From positions 992,001 to 1,056,000 of the forward strand of contig NZ_CP108356.1 in the NCBI RefSeq assembly GCF_036237315.1: 64,000 nucleotides of DNA, in the 5' to 3' direction. Below are positions 16,627 to 27,403 of the stretch, one piece after another. Numbering within the stretch: the stretch's first letter is position 1; each line of letters starts with the position of its first letter. Both the position numbers and the translations under genes were made by a program. The DNA is from Streptomyces sp. NBC_01351. GTDB taxonomy: Bacteria > Actinomycetota > Actinomycetes > Streptomycetales > Streptomycetaceae. The notes beneath the pieces were generated by a model, which made no database searches, had not been told where the DNA came from, and was given only the letters and a program-made list of their open reading frames with translations.

Positions 16627-18057
16627 TCAGGAGGTCTTGTTCACCTCGGCCCTCAGGGGTTCGCGGTCCAGGACGCTCTGCTCCCGCTCCGTCAGCGGAG
16701 GCCCGTCGAGCAAGGGGCGGCGCAGTCCGCGGGCGGCCGCGACCAGGACGTCGGGGCTGCCGAGGATCGCGGCGGGCTTCTTCATCGTCATCACGTCGGT
16801 CAGTGCCCGTACGACGAGGAAGTTGCCGATCGCGGCGCGGTTCAGCCGCTGGACGTACCGGGCCGCGAGCTTGTCGGCCAGGTTGGGCGCCTTGCCGACG
16901 GCGCCCGGGTAGAAGCGGTCCTGACCCACGGCCAGGAGCCAGGCGGCGGCGGCCGGGCGGGCGATGGCCTTCTGGGCCCGCGCGGCGAACTTCGGCGCGG
17001 TCACCGGGATCTTCGCGGCGGTGTCGCGCAGGGCCAGGGCGCCGAGCGCCGCGGCGGACATGCCGTGGCCGTAGACCGGATTCAGGCTGGTCGCCGCGTC
17101 GCCGAGGACGACGAACCCCTCCGGCATGGCGGCCTTCTCGAACTGCCGCTGCCGGTTGGCGGTCCGGCCGAAGACGACCACCTCGCCGATCGGTTCGGCG
17201 CGGGCCAGGAAGTCGGCGGCCAGCGGATGCCGCACGCCCCTGGCGAACTCCTCGAAGAGCTGCTCGTCGGCGCTCGGCTCGCCGCCGCGGGTACCGGAGA
17301 GGCTGACGTGCCACTGGCCGTCTTCGATGGAGATGATGGACACCACCTGGCCGGGTCTCCCCTCCCGCGGGTCCGCCTGGATGTGAATGACCGGCCAGTT
17401 GGATTCGGCGCCTTCCGGCGCCCGGTAGCGACGGCTGGCGTAGCGCACGCCGGCGTCCACGACGGTCTCGGCGACCACGGGCCCGCCGATCTCCGCGAGC
17501 CACTCCGGGGCCTTGGAATCGCGGCCCGTCGCGTCGACGACGAGGTCCGCGTCGACGACGCTCTCCTCCCGGCCCTCGTCCAGGACGCGGACGCCCGTCA
17601 CCCTGGATCCGTCGCCCACCAGTCCGCCGATCTTCACGCCGGCGCGTACCCGGACGTTCGGGTGGGCCTTCAGTCCGGTGCGCACGCCCCAGTCGATGAG
17701 GTCGCGGCTGGCCCCGATGAGGTAGTGCGTCTCGGTCCAGCGCCGGAACCAGCCCGCTGCCGAGTACGAGACCATCCCGTTCGGGATCGGGATGCGGTGC
17801 GCGCCGGCCTCCAGCCAGGTGGCGGTGGTGCCGGGGAGCAGTTCCTCGATGGCGTCGGCCCCGCCCGACCACAGCATGTGGGCGTGTGCCGCCTGGGGCA
17901 GCCTCGGCCTGGGGGTCGCGGTCTCGGGGAGCGCGGAGTCCCGTTCGATGACGAGGACCTCCGCCACGTACGGCGCCAGGGCCGCGGCGGCGAGGGTGCC
18001 CGCCAGTCCGCCGCCGAGGACGACGGCTCGGAGGCTGCCGGAAGGGTTCTGGGTCAT
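16627..18057 (-). CDS. FAD-dependent monooxygenase/epoxidase of the MonCI/LasC type
   Basis: 476 residues: N-terminal FAD-binding GGGLAGTLAAAAL, then IERD, the AHAHMLWSGGADAIEELLPG segment (key residues HAHxLWS...EELLPG) and VDATGRDSKAPEWL, and later GDAATSLNPVYGHGMSAAA, which contacts FAD. The order and wording closely follow polyether epoxidases such as MonCI and LasC as I remember them. It would use NAD(P)H and O2 to oxidise a lipid or polyene; no polyether PKS is nearby, so the substrate is unknown. The ATG overlaps the stop of the chimeric pseudogene (ATGA), indicating it was once translated within the XRE/ImmA/DUF6545 operon. Confidence 0.82.
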   Translation of the reverse strand: MTQNPSGSLRAVVLGGGLAGTLAAAALAPYVAEVLVIERDSALPETATPRPRLPQAAHAHMLWSGGADAIEELLPGTTATWLEAGAHRIPIPNGMVSYSAAGWFRRWTETHYLIGASRDLIDWGVRTGLKAHPNVRVRAGVKIGGLVGDGSRVTGVRVLDEGREESVVDADLVVDATGRDSKAPEWLAEIGGPVVAETVVDAGVRYASRRYRAPEGAESNWPVIHIQADPREGRPGQVVSIISIEDGQWHVSLSGTRGGEPSADEQLFEEFARGVRHPLAADFLARAEPIGEVVVFGRTANRQRQFEKAAMPEGFVVLGDAATSLNPVYGHGMSAAALGALALRDTAAKIPVTAPKFAARAQKAIARPAAAAWLLAVGQDRFYPGAVGKAPNLADKLAARYVQRLNRAAIGNFLVVRALTDVMTMKKPAAILGSPDVLVAAARGLRRPLLDGPPLTEREQSVLDREPLRAEVNKTS

Positions 18058-18729
18058 CGTGCACTGCTCTCTAGGACGGCGGCTTCACGGGCGGCGCGGA
18101 CGATGCCGGACCTCGACAGGGCCTGGGACAGGCGTACGAGGCCGGGGGTGCTGTTCGCGGAGACGAGCAGGGGTCCGTCGCCGGCGGGCTGTACGGGTGG
18201 GTCGGTCTGGTCGGCCGCGTGCCGGGTCCACATGACGATGGCGTGGGCCGGCACGGCGGCATCGGCGATGACGGCCGCATCCTCGTCCGTCGGGGCCGTC
18301 TTGAGCGCCTCGGCCAGGGACAGTTCCCGCACTTCGGGGTTGAGGAAGGGGTGGACGCTGAGGATCCCGTCGTAGATGTCGGACTCGATCTGCGTCACCC
18401 GCACTTCGATGGGTGTCGAGATGCCGCCGGCCAGGTTGATGCTGTGCCGGGTCGCCACGCGCAGTTCCCGCCAGGCGGGTTGCAGCTGGTGGTAGCGGCG
18501 CCACATCGAGCCAGAGGCCGGATACGGGTCCGATGCCTTGAGGGAAGGTGCGGCGCAGGATGCGTACCGGGCGGCCGCGGTGGTGGGTGAGGTGCTCGGC
18601 GATGTGGGCCGTCAGTGCGTCGATGTCGCCTTGGGCGTGGGCGTGCTCGCCCAGGCCCACGTCCAGCTCGTCGCAGAGCCGGACCATCTCCTCCTCCAGC
18701 CGGCGGTCCGGTCGACGCCGGCTCCTCAT
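18054..18729 (-). pseudogene. Chimeric remnant: ImmA/IrrE-like regulator 5' part joined to DUF6545 membrane-protein 3' part
   Basis: Two frames must be joined. From the ATG at 18729 (GGAGG upstream) about 75 residues resemble the N-terminus of Streptomyces ImmA/IrrE 'regulator component' proteins (RGRPVRILRRTFPQG ... GPVSGLWL). That frame stops resembling protein near 18505, exactly where the metalloprotease core should begin. In another frame, 18506 down to 18054 encodes a good match in style to the cytoplasmic C-terminus of MAB_1171c/DUF6545 proteins (RRYHQLQPAWRELR, SDIYDGILSVHPFLNPEVRE). The usual gene order is XRE, ImmA/IrrE, DUF6545 protein, so an internal deletion of very roughly 1 kb would create this. 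The zinc-binding HExxH and all membrane helices are missing. Confidence 0.65.
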
Positions 18730-18751
18730 GATCCCCACCCCTCCGTCGTGA

Positions 18752-19330
18752 TCATTTCTGCTGGTCGTTCATGATGTGGTCCAGCAGGTCGCGCATCTTG
18801 GCAAGGGTCTCGGGGGCTCCGCGGAACGCGACCGACCGCAGCTGGAACCTCTCCTTGAGCTCCCGCAGGTCCGCGAGCTGGCGGGCCTGCTCGCCCGCCA
18901 GCTTCTCCTCCAGGGCGCGGTTGAGTGCCTGGGAGGGCGTCGCGGTGAGGAAGCCGCGGGGGACCTTGAAGAAGTCTTCGATGCGGGCGGCCAGTTCCAG
19001 GCTCGGCACCTTGCGGCCCTTGAGGAGCTCGCCGACCCACTGGGGCGTCACACCGGCGCCGTCGGCGATGTCGGCCTGCGTGTACGGGAGGCCGTCGGGG
19101 CGGCGGCGGGTCTCCCGGAGGAAGTCGAGCCGCTGCGCCACCTGCTCCTGGAAGTCGATCTCGTGGAGCGGCCCCCGGCTCAGGCCCGTGCGTACGAGGC
19201 TCACGGGAAGGCCAGTGCTGAGCGAGAGCGGGGTCGGGTCGAGGACCGCGGCCCGGTCGAGGTCGGCCTTCTCGATCAGCTCTTCGAGGAGTCCCAGGCT
19301 CTTCAGGTGCGGGGCACCCTCGTCGGTCAC
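18752..19330 (-). CDS. XRE-family helix-turn-helix regulator
   Basis: 192 residues from the GTG at 19330 (GGAGAT upstream). An HTH lies at about residues 85-125 (YTQADIADGAGVTPQWVGEL, then KGRKVPSLELAARIEDFF). An N-terminal segment and a C-terminal helical part flank it, as in the Streptomyces XRE regulators that precede ImmA/IrrE 'regulator component' and DUF6545 membrane genes. Here those two partners have collapsed into a pseudogene, so the regulator may be orphaned but still control the flavoprotein gene downstream. No metal-binding or ligand site is apparent. Confidence 0.85.
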   Translation of the reverse strand: MTDEGAPHLKSLGLLEELIEKADLDRAAVLDPTPLSLSTGLPVSLVRTGLSRGPLHEIDFQEQVAQRLDFLRETRRRPDGLPYTQADIADGAGVTPQWVGELLKGRKVPSLELAARIEDFFKVPRGFLTATPSQALNRALEEKLAGEQARQLADLRELKERFQLRSVAFRGAPETLAKMRDLLDHIMNDQQK

Positions 19331-19415
19331 GGAATCTCCTGGTGGTTGACGACTGCGGTCCCTGCGCGGCGCCTTGGGGACGGTGCCCGGACCTGCGAAA
19401 CCTTAGATCAGAATG

Positions 19416-19446
19416 ACGATCGATTCTACAGCTGAAACGATCGTTT
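19416..19446. promoter_or_regulatory. Candidate operator: ACGATCG pair upstream of the XRE gene
   Basis: ACGATCG occurs at 19416-19422 and again at 19437-19443, exactly 21 bases (two helical turns) apart. The second copy is the core of a perfect 12-bp palindrome, AAACGATCGTTT (19435-19446), which runs into the 3' end of the antiporter gene. A TAGAAT -10-like element for the XRE gene lies between them on the minus strand. Confidence 0.4.
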
Positions 19447-20742
19447 ACTTCCGACTCGCCCCCTTCGTCCGGCAGTTCGCCGCATCCCCTCCGGAACCGG
19501 CGCCCGGCGGTCCACGGCCCACAGCAGCGGCCCGCACAGCGCCGTGGTGACCAGGGCCATGACCACGAGGGCCAGATGCAGCGCGGGCGTCAGGATCCCC
19601 GCGGCGTAACCGGCTTGGAGGACGACGATCTCGGTGAGGCCACGGGTGTTCATCAGGGCGGCGAGCCGCAGTCCGGTGGTGGGGGTGAGGCCGCCCAGCC
19701 GGGCGCCGAGGTAGCTGCCGGTCAGCTTCGCGGCGACGGCCAGGGTGGTCGCGTAGAGCAGTGCCCGCCAGGAGAGCACGGCTTCGGGGCCGGAGGCCAG
19801 GGTCGTGCCGGTGACGACGAACAGCAGCGGCAGCAGCAGGCGCCCGGCCCGGCCGAGGGCTCCGGCGGTGGCTGTCCAGGGGCCGCGCTCGCCGTCGGCG
19901 GGCAGGGCCAGTCCGACGAGGACCGCCCCGAACACGTCGGTGAGCCCGAAGTGCCGGGTGCCGGCGGCCGCCGCGCACGCCAGGGCGGCGACGGCCACGA
20001 TCGCGAGCCGGGGGTGCCGTGCGGCCGGCGCTGCGACCGCGGCCGTGGCGGCGAGGCGTCGCAGCACGGCGGCCGCCGCGACCCCGGCGGCCAGGACCGC
20101 GAGCGCCGCGGGGAAACCGCCGTTGCCCGTGGCGAGGCCGACGGCCACGGCCAGCAGGACCCAGGTGACGGCGTCGATGGAGACGGCCGAGGCCAGTGCG
20201 AGCCGCCCGGTCTCGGTGTGCCGCATCTTCCGGTCGGCGAGGATTCCGGCGAGCACCGGCACCGCCGTGACGGCCAGCGAGATCGCCAGCATCAGCACCA
20301 GGGCCGCGGTGGGGGCGGTTCCGCGCAGCCGCGGGTCCTCGGTGCGCAGCACCCACACCGCGAGCAGCGCTCCGGCGGCCATGGGCAGCAGCGCGGAACC
20401 GGCCGACAGCCACAACACCGCGCGCCCGGGCAGCCGGGTCACGCCCGAACGGATCTCGTGAGCGGCCCCGACGAGGAAGAGGGCCAGCCCCAAGTGGCCC
20501 GCCTGCGCCAGCGGTTCCACGCCCGCCGAACCGGGACCGCCGAGCCCGCCGGGCCCGCCCCGGTCCGCCCACGCGACGAGGGCCGCGCCGAGCAGGAGGC
20601 AGCAGGCGATCTCCCCGACGATGCCGGGCTGCCCGAACCCGCGCGCGAGCCGACGGCCCAGCAGGGCGCAGCACGCCGTCGCGGCAAGGACGAGAAGGAG
20701 CACGAGGGCGGGGGCGAGGGCGGTCAGCCGGGACGGGTCCAC
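19426..20742 (-). CDS. CPA2-type cation/proton antiporter
   Basis: 438 residues with about twelve hydrophobic segments spanning the whole protein. The start is GTG at 20742, preceded by GAGGAG; the frame is open much further upstream but that part has no coding character. Landmarks of the Kef/NapA-type family are GQPGIVGEIACCLLLG near helix 2, FLVGAAHEI, VLAGILADRKM, SVSIDAVTWVLL and MNTRGLTEIVVLQAGY. It would exchange Na+ or K+ for protons across the cytoplasmic membrane. There is no cytoplasmic TrkA-N domain, so it is a short-form antiporter. Monocistronic; divergent from the aminopeptidase gene. Confidence 0.88.
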   Translation of the reverse strand: MDPSRLTALAPALVLLLVLAATACCALLGRRLARGFGQPGIVGEIACCLLLGAALVAWADRGGPGGLGGPGSAGVEPLAQAGHLGLALFLVGAAHEIRSGVTRLPGRAVLWLSAGSALLPMAAGALLAVWVLRTEDPRLRGTAPTAALVLMLAISLAVTAVPVLAGILADRKMRHTETGRLALASAVSIDAVTWVLLAVAVGLATGNGGFPAALAVLAAGVAAAAVLRRLAATAAVAAPAARHPRLAIVAVAALACAAAAGTRHFGLTDVFGAVLVGLALPADGERGPWTATAGALGRAGRLLLPLLFVVTGTTLASGPEAVLSWRALLYATTLAVAAKLTGSYLGARLGGLTPTTGLRLAALMNTRGLTEIVVLQAGYAAGILTPALHLALVVMALVTTALCGPLLWAVDRRAPVPEGMRRTAGRRGRVGSKRSFQL

Positions 20743-21061
20743 CGGGTCTCCTCTGCGAACCGTCGGGGCGGTGCACGACGGCTCTTCGATACCCGGGCGG
20801 GTCCGCGGGGATTCCGGACCGCTCCGCACGGCCCGCGACTGTGTGCACTCGCCGACCGGAGCGCGGCGGCAACGGCGCTGGCGTGTCGGCCACTTGTCCG
20901 GATTTCGGCTCGTTCGTGAGGAGCACGAGGTACCGCCCTTCGGGATGATTCGCCCCGGCCGCGCGTGCAACAGGGTGGTCGGGTAAGCGACTTCGACGAC
21001 CTCACCAAGGTCGCCGACGTCACCGACCTCTCCGACCTCACCGAAGGGAAGGAACGGCCAC
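20743..21061. other. 319-base divergent intergenic region with 9-bp-periodic leader
   Basis: Separates the antiporter gene from the secreted aminopeptidase gene and must contain both promoters, though no strong -35/-10 pair stands out. The 60 bases before the aminopeptidase start are built from a 9-bp period around GACCTCACC (roughly 20995-21045). A tRNA or small RNA is not apparent. Confidence 0.5.
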
Positions 21062-22645
21062 GTGCGCATGAAACGCCTCGCACCGCTGCTCGCCTCCGCC
21101 GCACTCCTCGCCACCACCGTGCCCCTGCTCGCCGCGACCGGCGCCTCCGCCGCCCCGGGGCAGGACCACCCGCGGCAGAAGCCCGACTGGCACCGCTGCA
21201 GTCCCGAGCAGCCGGCCTCGTACGAGTGCGCGACGCTCAAGGTCCCGCTCGACTACCGGCGTCCCGAGGGCCGGAAGATCGATCTCGCGATATCGCGGGT
21301 CAAGAGCGAGAACCCCGCCAAACGGCGCGGCGCCCTGCTGACCAACCCGGGCGGTCCCGGCGGTCCCGGGCTGGACATACCGCTGTGGATGAGCGGGGCG
21401 ATGTCCAAGGACGTACGGGACCAGTACGACCTGATCGGCTTCGACCCGCGCGGAGTCGGCGCCAGCAGCCCCGTCTCCTGCGGGCTGACCGACGCCGAGC
21501 AGGAGATCAACCGCCCCTATTACCCGGAGAAGTTCGACACCGACGTGACGTGGGCGCGCACGGTCGCCGAGAAGTGCCGTGAGAAGGCCGGCGACGTGCT
21601 GCCTCACATCACCACCCGCAACACGGCCCGCGACATGGACGTGATCCGTGCGGCGCTGGGCGAGCGCACGATCTCGTACGTCGGCTACTCGTACGGGACG
21701 TACCTCGGCGCGGTGTACTCGCAGATGTTCCCGCAGCGCACCGACCGCTTCGTGCTCGACAGCGGCGTGGACCCGAAGCTGATCTGGCGCGGCATGCTCC
21801 AGGTGTGGGCGACGGAGGCCGAGCCGGCCTTCGCGCGGTGGACGCGGTGGGCGGCCGAGCGTTCGGCCGAGTACGGGCTCGGCGACAGCCCGAAGGCGGT
21901 GTCCGACACCCTGTGGGGGCTGGTGGCGCGCGCCGACCGGGAGCCGATCGACTTCGAGGGCATGAAGGTCACGGGCGACGACATCCGGGCCTCGCGTGCG
22001 GCTTTCTTCTACCCGGCGCAGGTCACCCCGCTGGTCGTGGCCCTGAAGGCCGCGGCCGAGGGCAAGCCGCTGCCGGCGGGCGCCTCCGCCCCGGAGCTGA
22101 AGGAGCTGCTCGCGGGCGGACGGAGCGCCGAACCCGCCTCGGACAACAGCACCGCGGTCTTCTGGTCCGTGGTGTGCGGGGACACAGGCACCTGGCCCCG
22201 CTACCCGGAGCAGTACGAGCGGGACGCGGCGAAGGACAAGCTGAAGTACCCGCTGTACGGGGACTTCGCGTCCAACATCAAGCCGTGCGCCTTCTGGCAA
22301 CGGCCCGTCGAGGCGGCCACGCCCATGCGGACGCGGGCGAACGTGCTCACCGTGCAGAACGAGTGGGACTCTCAGACCCCGCTGTCCAGCGGGCAGGGCC
22401 TGCACCGCGCGCTCAAGGGCTCGCGGATGGTGCTGGTCGAGGGCGGTGAGGGTCACGGCGTGTACCTGTCGGACCCGGCGTCCTGCGCCGACGCGCACGT
22501 GAACGCGTACCTGGCGACGGGCCGGCTGCCCGCCCAGGACCTGACGACCTGCCGGAACGCGGAGCCGCCGGCCGCTAAGGAGCGGCGCGGGTCCCCGGTT
22601 CCTTCGGGTCCGCTTCCCTTCCCGACCGGACCCGACCGGTTCTGA
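21062..22645 (+). CDS. Secreted alpha/beta-hydrolase, tripeptidyl-aminopeptidase-like
   Basis: 527 residues with a Sec signal peptide (basic MRMKR, hydrophobic core, GASAA cleavage region). It belongs to the SlpD/Tap type of exported proline-rich-release hydrolases: oxyanion segment TNPGGPGGPGLDI, nucleophile Ser at about residue 210 in GYSYGTYLG, FDPRGVGASS, an Asp in NEWDSQTP and a His in GEGHGVYL near the C-terminus. It would remove N-terminal tripeptides from extracellular proteins or propeptides. GTG at 21062 or ATG at 21068 could start it (AAGGAA upstream). The last 71 bases overlap the convergent MFS gene. Confidence 0.9.
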   Translation: MRMKRLAPLLASAALLATTVPLLAATGASAAPGQDHPRQKPDWHRCSPEQPASYECATLKVPLDYRRPEGRKIDLAISRVKSENPAKRRGALLTNPGGPGGPGLDIPLWMSGAMSKDVRDQYDLIGFDPRGVGASSPVSCGLTDAEQEINRPYYPEKFDTDVTWARTVAEKCREKAGDVLPHITTRNTARDMDVIRAALGERTISYVGYSYGTYLGAVYSQMFPQRTDRFVLDSGVDPKLIWRGMLQVWATEAEPAFARWTRWAAERSAEYGLGDSPKAVSDTLWGLVARADREPIDFEGMKVTGDDIRASRAAFFYPAQVTPLVVALKAAAEGKPLPAGASAPELKELLAGGRSAEPASDNSTAVFWSVVCGDTGTWPRYPEQYERDAAKDKLKYPLYGDFASNIKPCAFWQRPVEAATPMRTRANVLTVQNEWDSQTPLSSGQGLHRALKGSRMVLVEGGEGHGVYLSDPASCADAHVNAYLATGRLPAQDLTTCRNAEPPAAKERRGSPVPSGPLPFPTGPDRF

Positions 22646-23897
22646 CCGGGCCCGCCTCGCTGTCGCCCCGCTGCGCGCCCACACGGCTGCCGCGCAGCGG
22701 GGTCAGCAGCACGCCCACGAGGATCAGCAGGCACAGTGCACCGCCTCCCAGGCTGGCCACCGGGACGCCGTGCCTCTTGGCCAGGAGCGTGAGCACGGCC
22801 ACGCCGATCGGGCCCGAGGCGTTGTGCACCGTCCAGAACGCGGAGGTGACCCGGCCGAGCAGGTGGTCCGGGGTGACCTCTTGGCGCAGGGTCATGGTGC
22901 AGACCCCGCCCAGGGTGACACCGAACATGAACACGGCGGCCAGGGCGGCGATCACCGGCACGCTGCGGCTGAGGCCGATGCCCGCCACCGCCGCCGCGAT
23001 CATGGCCAGCGAGGCGATCCAGCACGCGCCGAAGCCGAAGACCCGGCGCAGCCGGCCGGCGGAGAGGGCCGCTACGGCGGCCCCGACCCCGCTCACGGCG
23101 ATCACGTAGCCGAGGGTGACCTCGCTCCGGTGGAGGTCTTCCTGCACGTGGAAGATCAGCAGGTCGGTGGCGCCCATGGTGACGAAGGTCAGCAGGGTCA
23201 GCTGGATGGTCAGCGGGCGCAGCAGCGGGTGGCTCCACAGGAAGCGGAAGCCGACGACGAGCATCTCCCGGAGCATCCCGGGGCCGCCCGTCGGCCGCTT
23301 CCCGGCCCCGTCGGCCGGCCGGTGGAAGGTGACCCAGCGCAGGCTGGCGGCGGAGACGAGGAAGGTGGCGCCGTCGACGGCCAGGGCCCAGTCGGCGCCG
23401 ACCCCGGCGGCGAGGAAGCCTGCCACGACCGGCCCGAGCAGGGTCCCGAAGGCGAAGGTGCTCATCAGCCGCCCGTTGGCGGTGGTGAGGTGCTCGGGGC
23501 GGACCAGCTGGGGCACCGCCGTCACGTACGCCACGTCGAAGAGGGTCTTCAGGACGCCGACCACCGCGGTCAGTACGTACAGCACCCAGATGCGGGGCCC
23601 CGCCATCCAGATGAAGGGCACCGCGCCGAGGCACACCGCCCGGGCCAGATCGCAGACGATCATGAGCCGTCTGCGGTCCACCCGGTCCACCACATAGCCG
23701 GCGAACAGACCCGTGCCGATGCCGGTGACGCCCGAGACCACCGTCAGGAGGCCCATCTGGACGATGTCCCCGGTGGCGTCGAGGACCAGGATCGGCAGCG
23801 CGAGCAGCGAGATGGAGCCGCCGAGGACGGACAGCGCCTGGCCGAGCCAGAAGACGTTGAAGTTCTTGTTCCGCCCGAGCGATGTGCTCGGACTCAT
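22575..23897 (-). CDS. MFS efflux transporter
   Basis: 440 residues with twelve predicted membrane helices. It begins NKNFNVFWLGQALSVLGGSI, the standard opening of DHA-type MFS drug exporters, and has a motif-A-like loop FAGYVVDRVDRRRLM between helices 2 and 3. The ATG overlaps the stop of the hotdog gene by 4 bases, so the two form a leftward operon. The Ser/Pro/Arg-rich C-terminal tail overlaps antisense the end of the aminopeptidase gene. Substrate unknown. Confidence 0.87.
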   Translation of the reverse strand: MSPSTSLGRNKNFNVFWLGQALSVLGGSISLLALPILVLDATGDIVQMGLLTVVSGVTGIGTGLFAGYVVDRVDRRRLMIVCDLARAVCLGAVPFIWMAGPRIWVLYVLTAVVGVLKTLFDVAYVTAVPQLVRPEHLTTANGRLMSTFAFGTLLGPVVAGFLAAGVGADWALAVDGATFLVSAASLRWVTFHRPADGAGKRPTGGPGMLREMLVVGFRFLWSHPLLRPLTIQLTLLTFVTMGATDLLIFHVQEDLHRSEVTLGYVIAVSGVGAAVAALSAGRLRRVFGFGACWIASLAMIAAAVAGIGLSRSVPVIAALAAVFMFGVTLGGVCTMTLRQEVTPDHLLGRVTSAFWTVHNASGPIGVAVLTLLAKRHGVPVASLGGGALCLLILVGVLLTPLRGSRVGAQRGDSEAGPVRTGRVRSGREADPKEPGTRAAP

Positions 23898-24307
23898 CCG
23901 AGCAGCGCGTAGACGGTGGAGGCGGTGGCGGCGGGCTCGTCGGAGCCATCGGGGGTCAGGGTGATGTCGGCGAAGGCCATCCGCTTGCCGAGCTTGGTGA
24001 CCCGTACACGAATGATCACGTCCGCGCCGACCACCGGTCGCTGGAAGCTCGTCGACTGCTGGACGGTGGTCATCGGCCCGTACGCCCCGCGCGCGGCGGA
24101 AATCGCGATGACGGTGGCGGTGTCGGCGGCCGCCATCATGGCCTGGCCACTGAGGCCGCCGCCGTCCCGGGCCAGTTCGTCGGACCAGGGCAGCCGCAGG
24201 ACGGCGTGCCGCTCGCCCGTCTCCTCGACGGTGAGGCCGAGGGCGAGCACCCAGGGGGCGAAGTTGTGGTTAAGGATCTTGCCTGCGTCAGCGGGAGAGA
24301 ACGTCAC
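23894..24307 (-). CDS. Hotdog-fold thioesterase, PaaI type
   Basis: 137 residues beginning VTFSPADAGKIL at the GTG at 24307. An upstream extension to 24343 is rejected because it runs through a terminator hairpin. The fold is a single hotdog with HNFAPWVLALGLTVEETGER, LSGQAMMAAADTATVIA (the central helix with the catalytic acidic residue) and TSFQRPVVGADVIIRVRVTKLGKRM. It probably hydrolyses an acyl-CoA. The 4-base overlap with the MFS gene suggests the product or a derivative is exported. Confidence 0.85.
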   Translation of the reverse strand: MTFSPADAGKILNHNFAPWVLALGLTVEETGERHAVLRLPWSDELARDGGGLSGQAMMAAADTATVIAISAARGAYGPMTTVQQSTSFQRPVVGADVIIRVRVTKLGKRMAFADITLTPDGSDEPAATASTVYALLG

Positions 24308-24312
24308 CGGGA

Positions 24313-24345
24313 GATTGTGGCGGCCCGGCCCGGGCCGCCACAATC
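24313..24345 (-). terminator. Terminator after the FadH-like gene
   Basis: Nearly continuous palindrome: 24313-24328 pairs with 24330-24345 (a 15-bp stem once the central bases form the loop). It begins about 20 bases past the stop at 24366 and reaches to 6 bases before the hotdog start. Confidence 0.8.
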
Positions 24346-24365
24346 CCTTTCCCGTTCGGGCGGGC

Positions 24366-26470
<2,105 letters not shown>

Positions 26471-26536
26471 CGAGGCTCTGCGGGCCCGGGATTACGGGGG
26501 ACCCGGCACCCGGCCCCCACGCACCTGTGGCGGAGT

Positions 26537-27214
26537 TCACGCCACCGACTGCATCGCCGAGAGACGGCGCACGAAGACGACGGCCAGTCCTGCCGCGACG
26601 GCGAACATCAGATCCGCGGCCATGCCCACCAGCGCGGAGGTGCCCATCCCGTCCGCGGTCGTGGCCGTGGCCCCCAGCCGGTTCGCGGACACCGACACCA
26701 CCATCGCGACGCCGAGCGCGCCGGCCCAAGCGGTGACGGGGGCGGCCGACACGGGCGACCCGGCGCTGCCCGGCAGCCTCGACGCACTGGCCGCCCACAT
26801 CTTCAAGGCGAGCAGGAACGGCAGGACGGTCCACCCGATGACGGGGATGAACCAGACCCCGATCGCCCAACCGGCGCCGCTCCGGAACATCCCGGGCGCC
26901 GACACCCCCGCGTTCACCCGGACCCGGTGGAACCAGATGACGAACACCACGGCCGTGGGAAGCATGGCCAGCAGGATCAGGCCCGTCGACCCCGAGTACA
27001 GCGCCCAGCCCGGCCCGGCGTCCACCAGCGGGCTCGTACCGAGCGCATCCAGGGCCAGGTACCGGTTGTACCCGGCGGCCACCGCGCCCACGCGGGTCGC
27101 GGCGCACAGCCCGAGCAGCACGGTCAGCGCGGTGGCCAGGCCCTTGGGCGAGCGGAGCAGCGAGCGCACCGGGGGCGCGCCGAGCGGAGGCAGTTTTGCG
27201 GTACCGAAGGACAT
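26537..27214 (-). CDS. DUF4328-domain membrane protein
   Basis: 225 residues from the ATG at 27214 (MSFGTAKLPPLGAPPVRSL). About six hydrophobic segments; the middle contains the DUF4328 signature region WFHRVRVNAG ... GWAIGVWFIPVIGWTVLPFL (key residues WFHRxR and WxIPxxxxxxP). Function unknown; many copies occur in Streptomyces. It stands alone, with hairpins on both sides. Confidence 0.85.
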   Translation of the reverse strand: MSFGTAKLPPLGAPPVRSLLRSPKGLATALTVLLGLCAATRVGAVAAGYNRYLALDALGTSPLVDAGPGWALYSGSTGLILLAMLPTAVVFVIWFHRVRVNAGVSAPGMFRSGAGWAIGVWFIPVIGWTVLPFLLALKMWAASASRLPGSAGSPVSAAPVTAWAGALGVAMVVSVSANRLGATATTADGMGTSALVGMAADLMFAVAAGLAVVFVRRLSAMQSVA

Positions 27215-27253
27215 GACGAGGGACCCCCCACGGGTGCACGGCGGCACGAAGAA

Positions 27254-27273
27254 GCCCGCCGACGGCGGCGGGC
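27254..27273 (-). terminator. Terminator-like hairpin after the TIR-domain gene
   Basis: 8-bp stem GCCCGCCG / CGGCGGGC with a 4-base loop; on the minus strand it is followed by TTCTTCG. It lies about 130 bases past the stop at 27404 and upstream of the DUF4328 start, so it could end the three-gene operon. Confidence 0.5.
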
Positions 27274-27403
27274 AGCGAGAAACCTACGGCACGGGTGCGA
27301 CCGGGGCGCGGCCGGGCCCCGGACCGATGACCGGGCCGGGGCCGCGGCCCGCCCGCTCCGGGAGGTTCGGCGCGCAGCCGCTGCGGCTCCGGAAGCCCGA
27401 GGG

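Noticed and set aside
24308..24343. Longer N-terminus of the hotdog protein
   Set aside because: The added codons run through the terminator palindrome of the fadH gene; GTG at 24307 is better.
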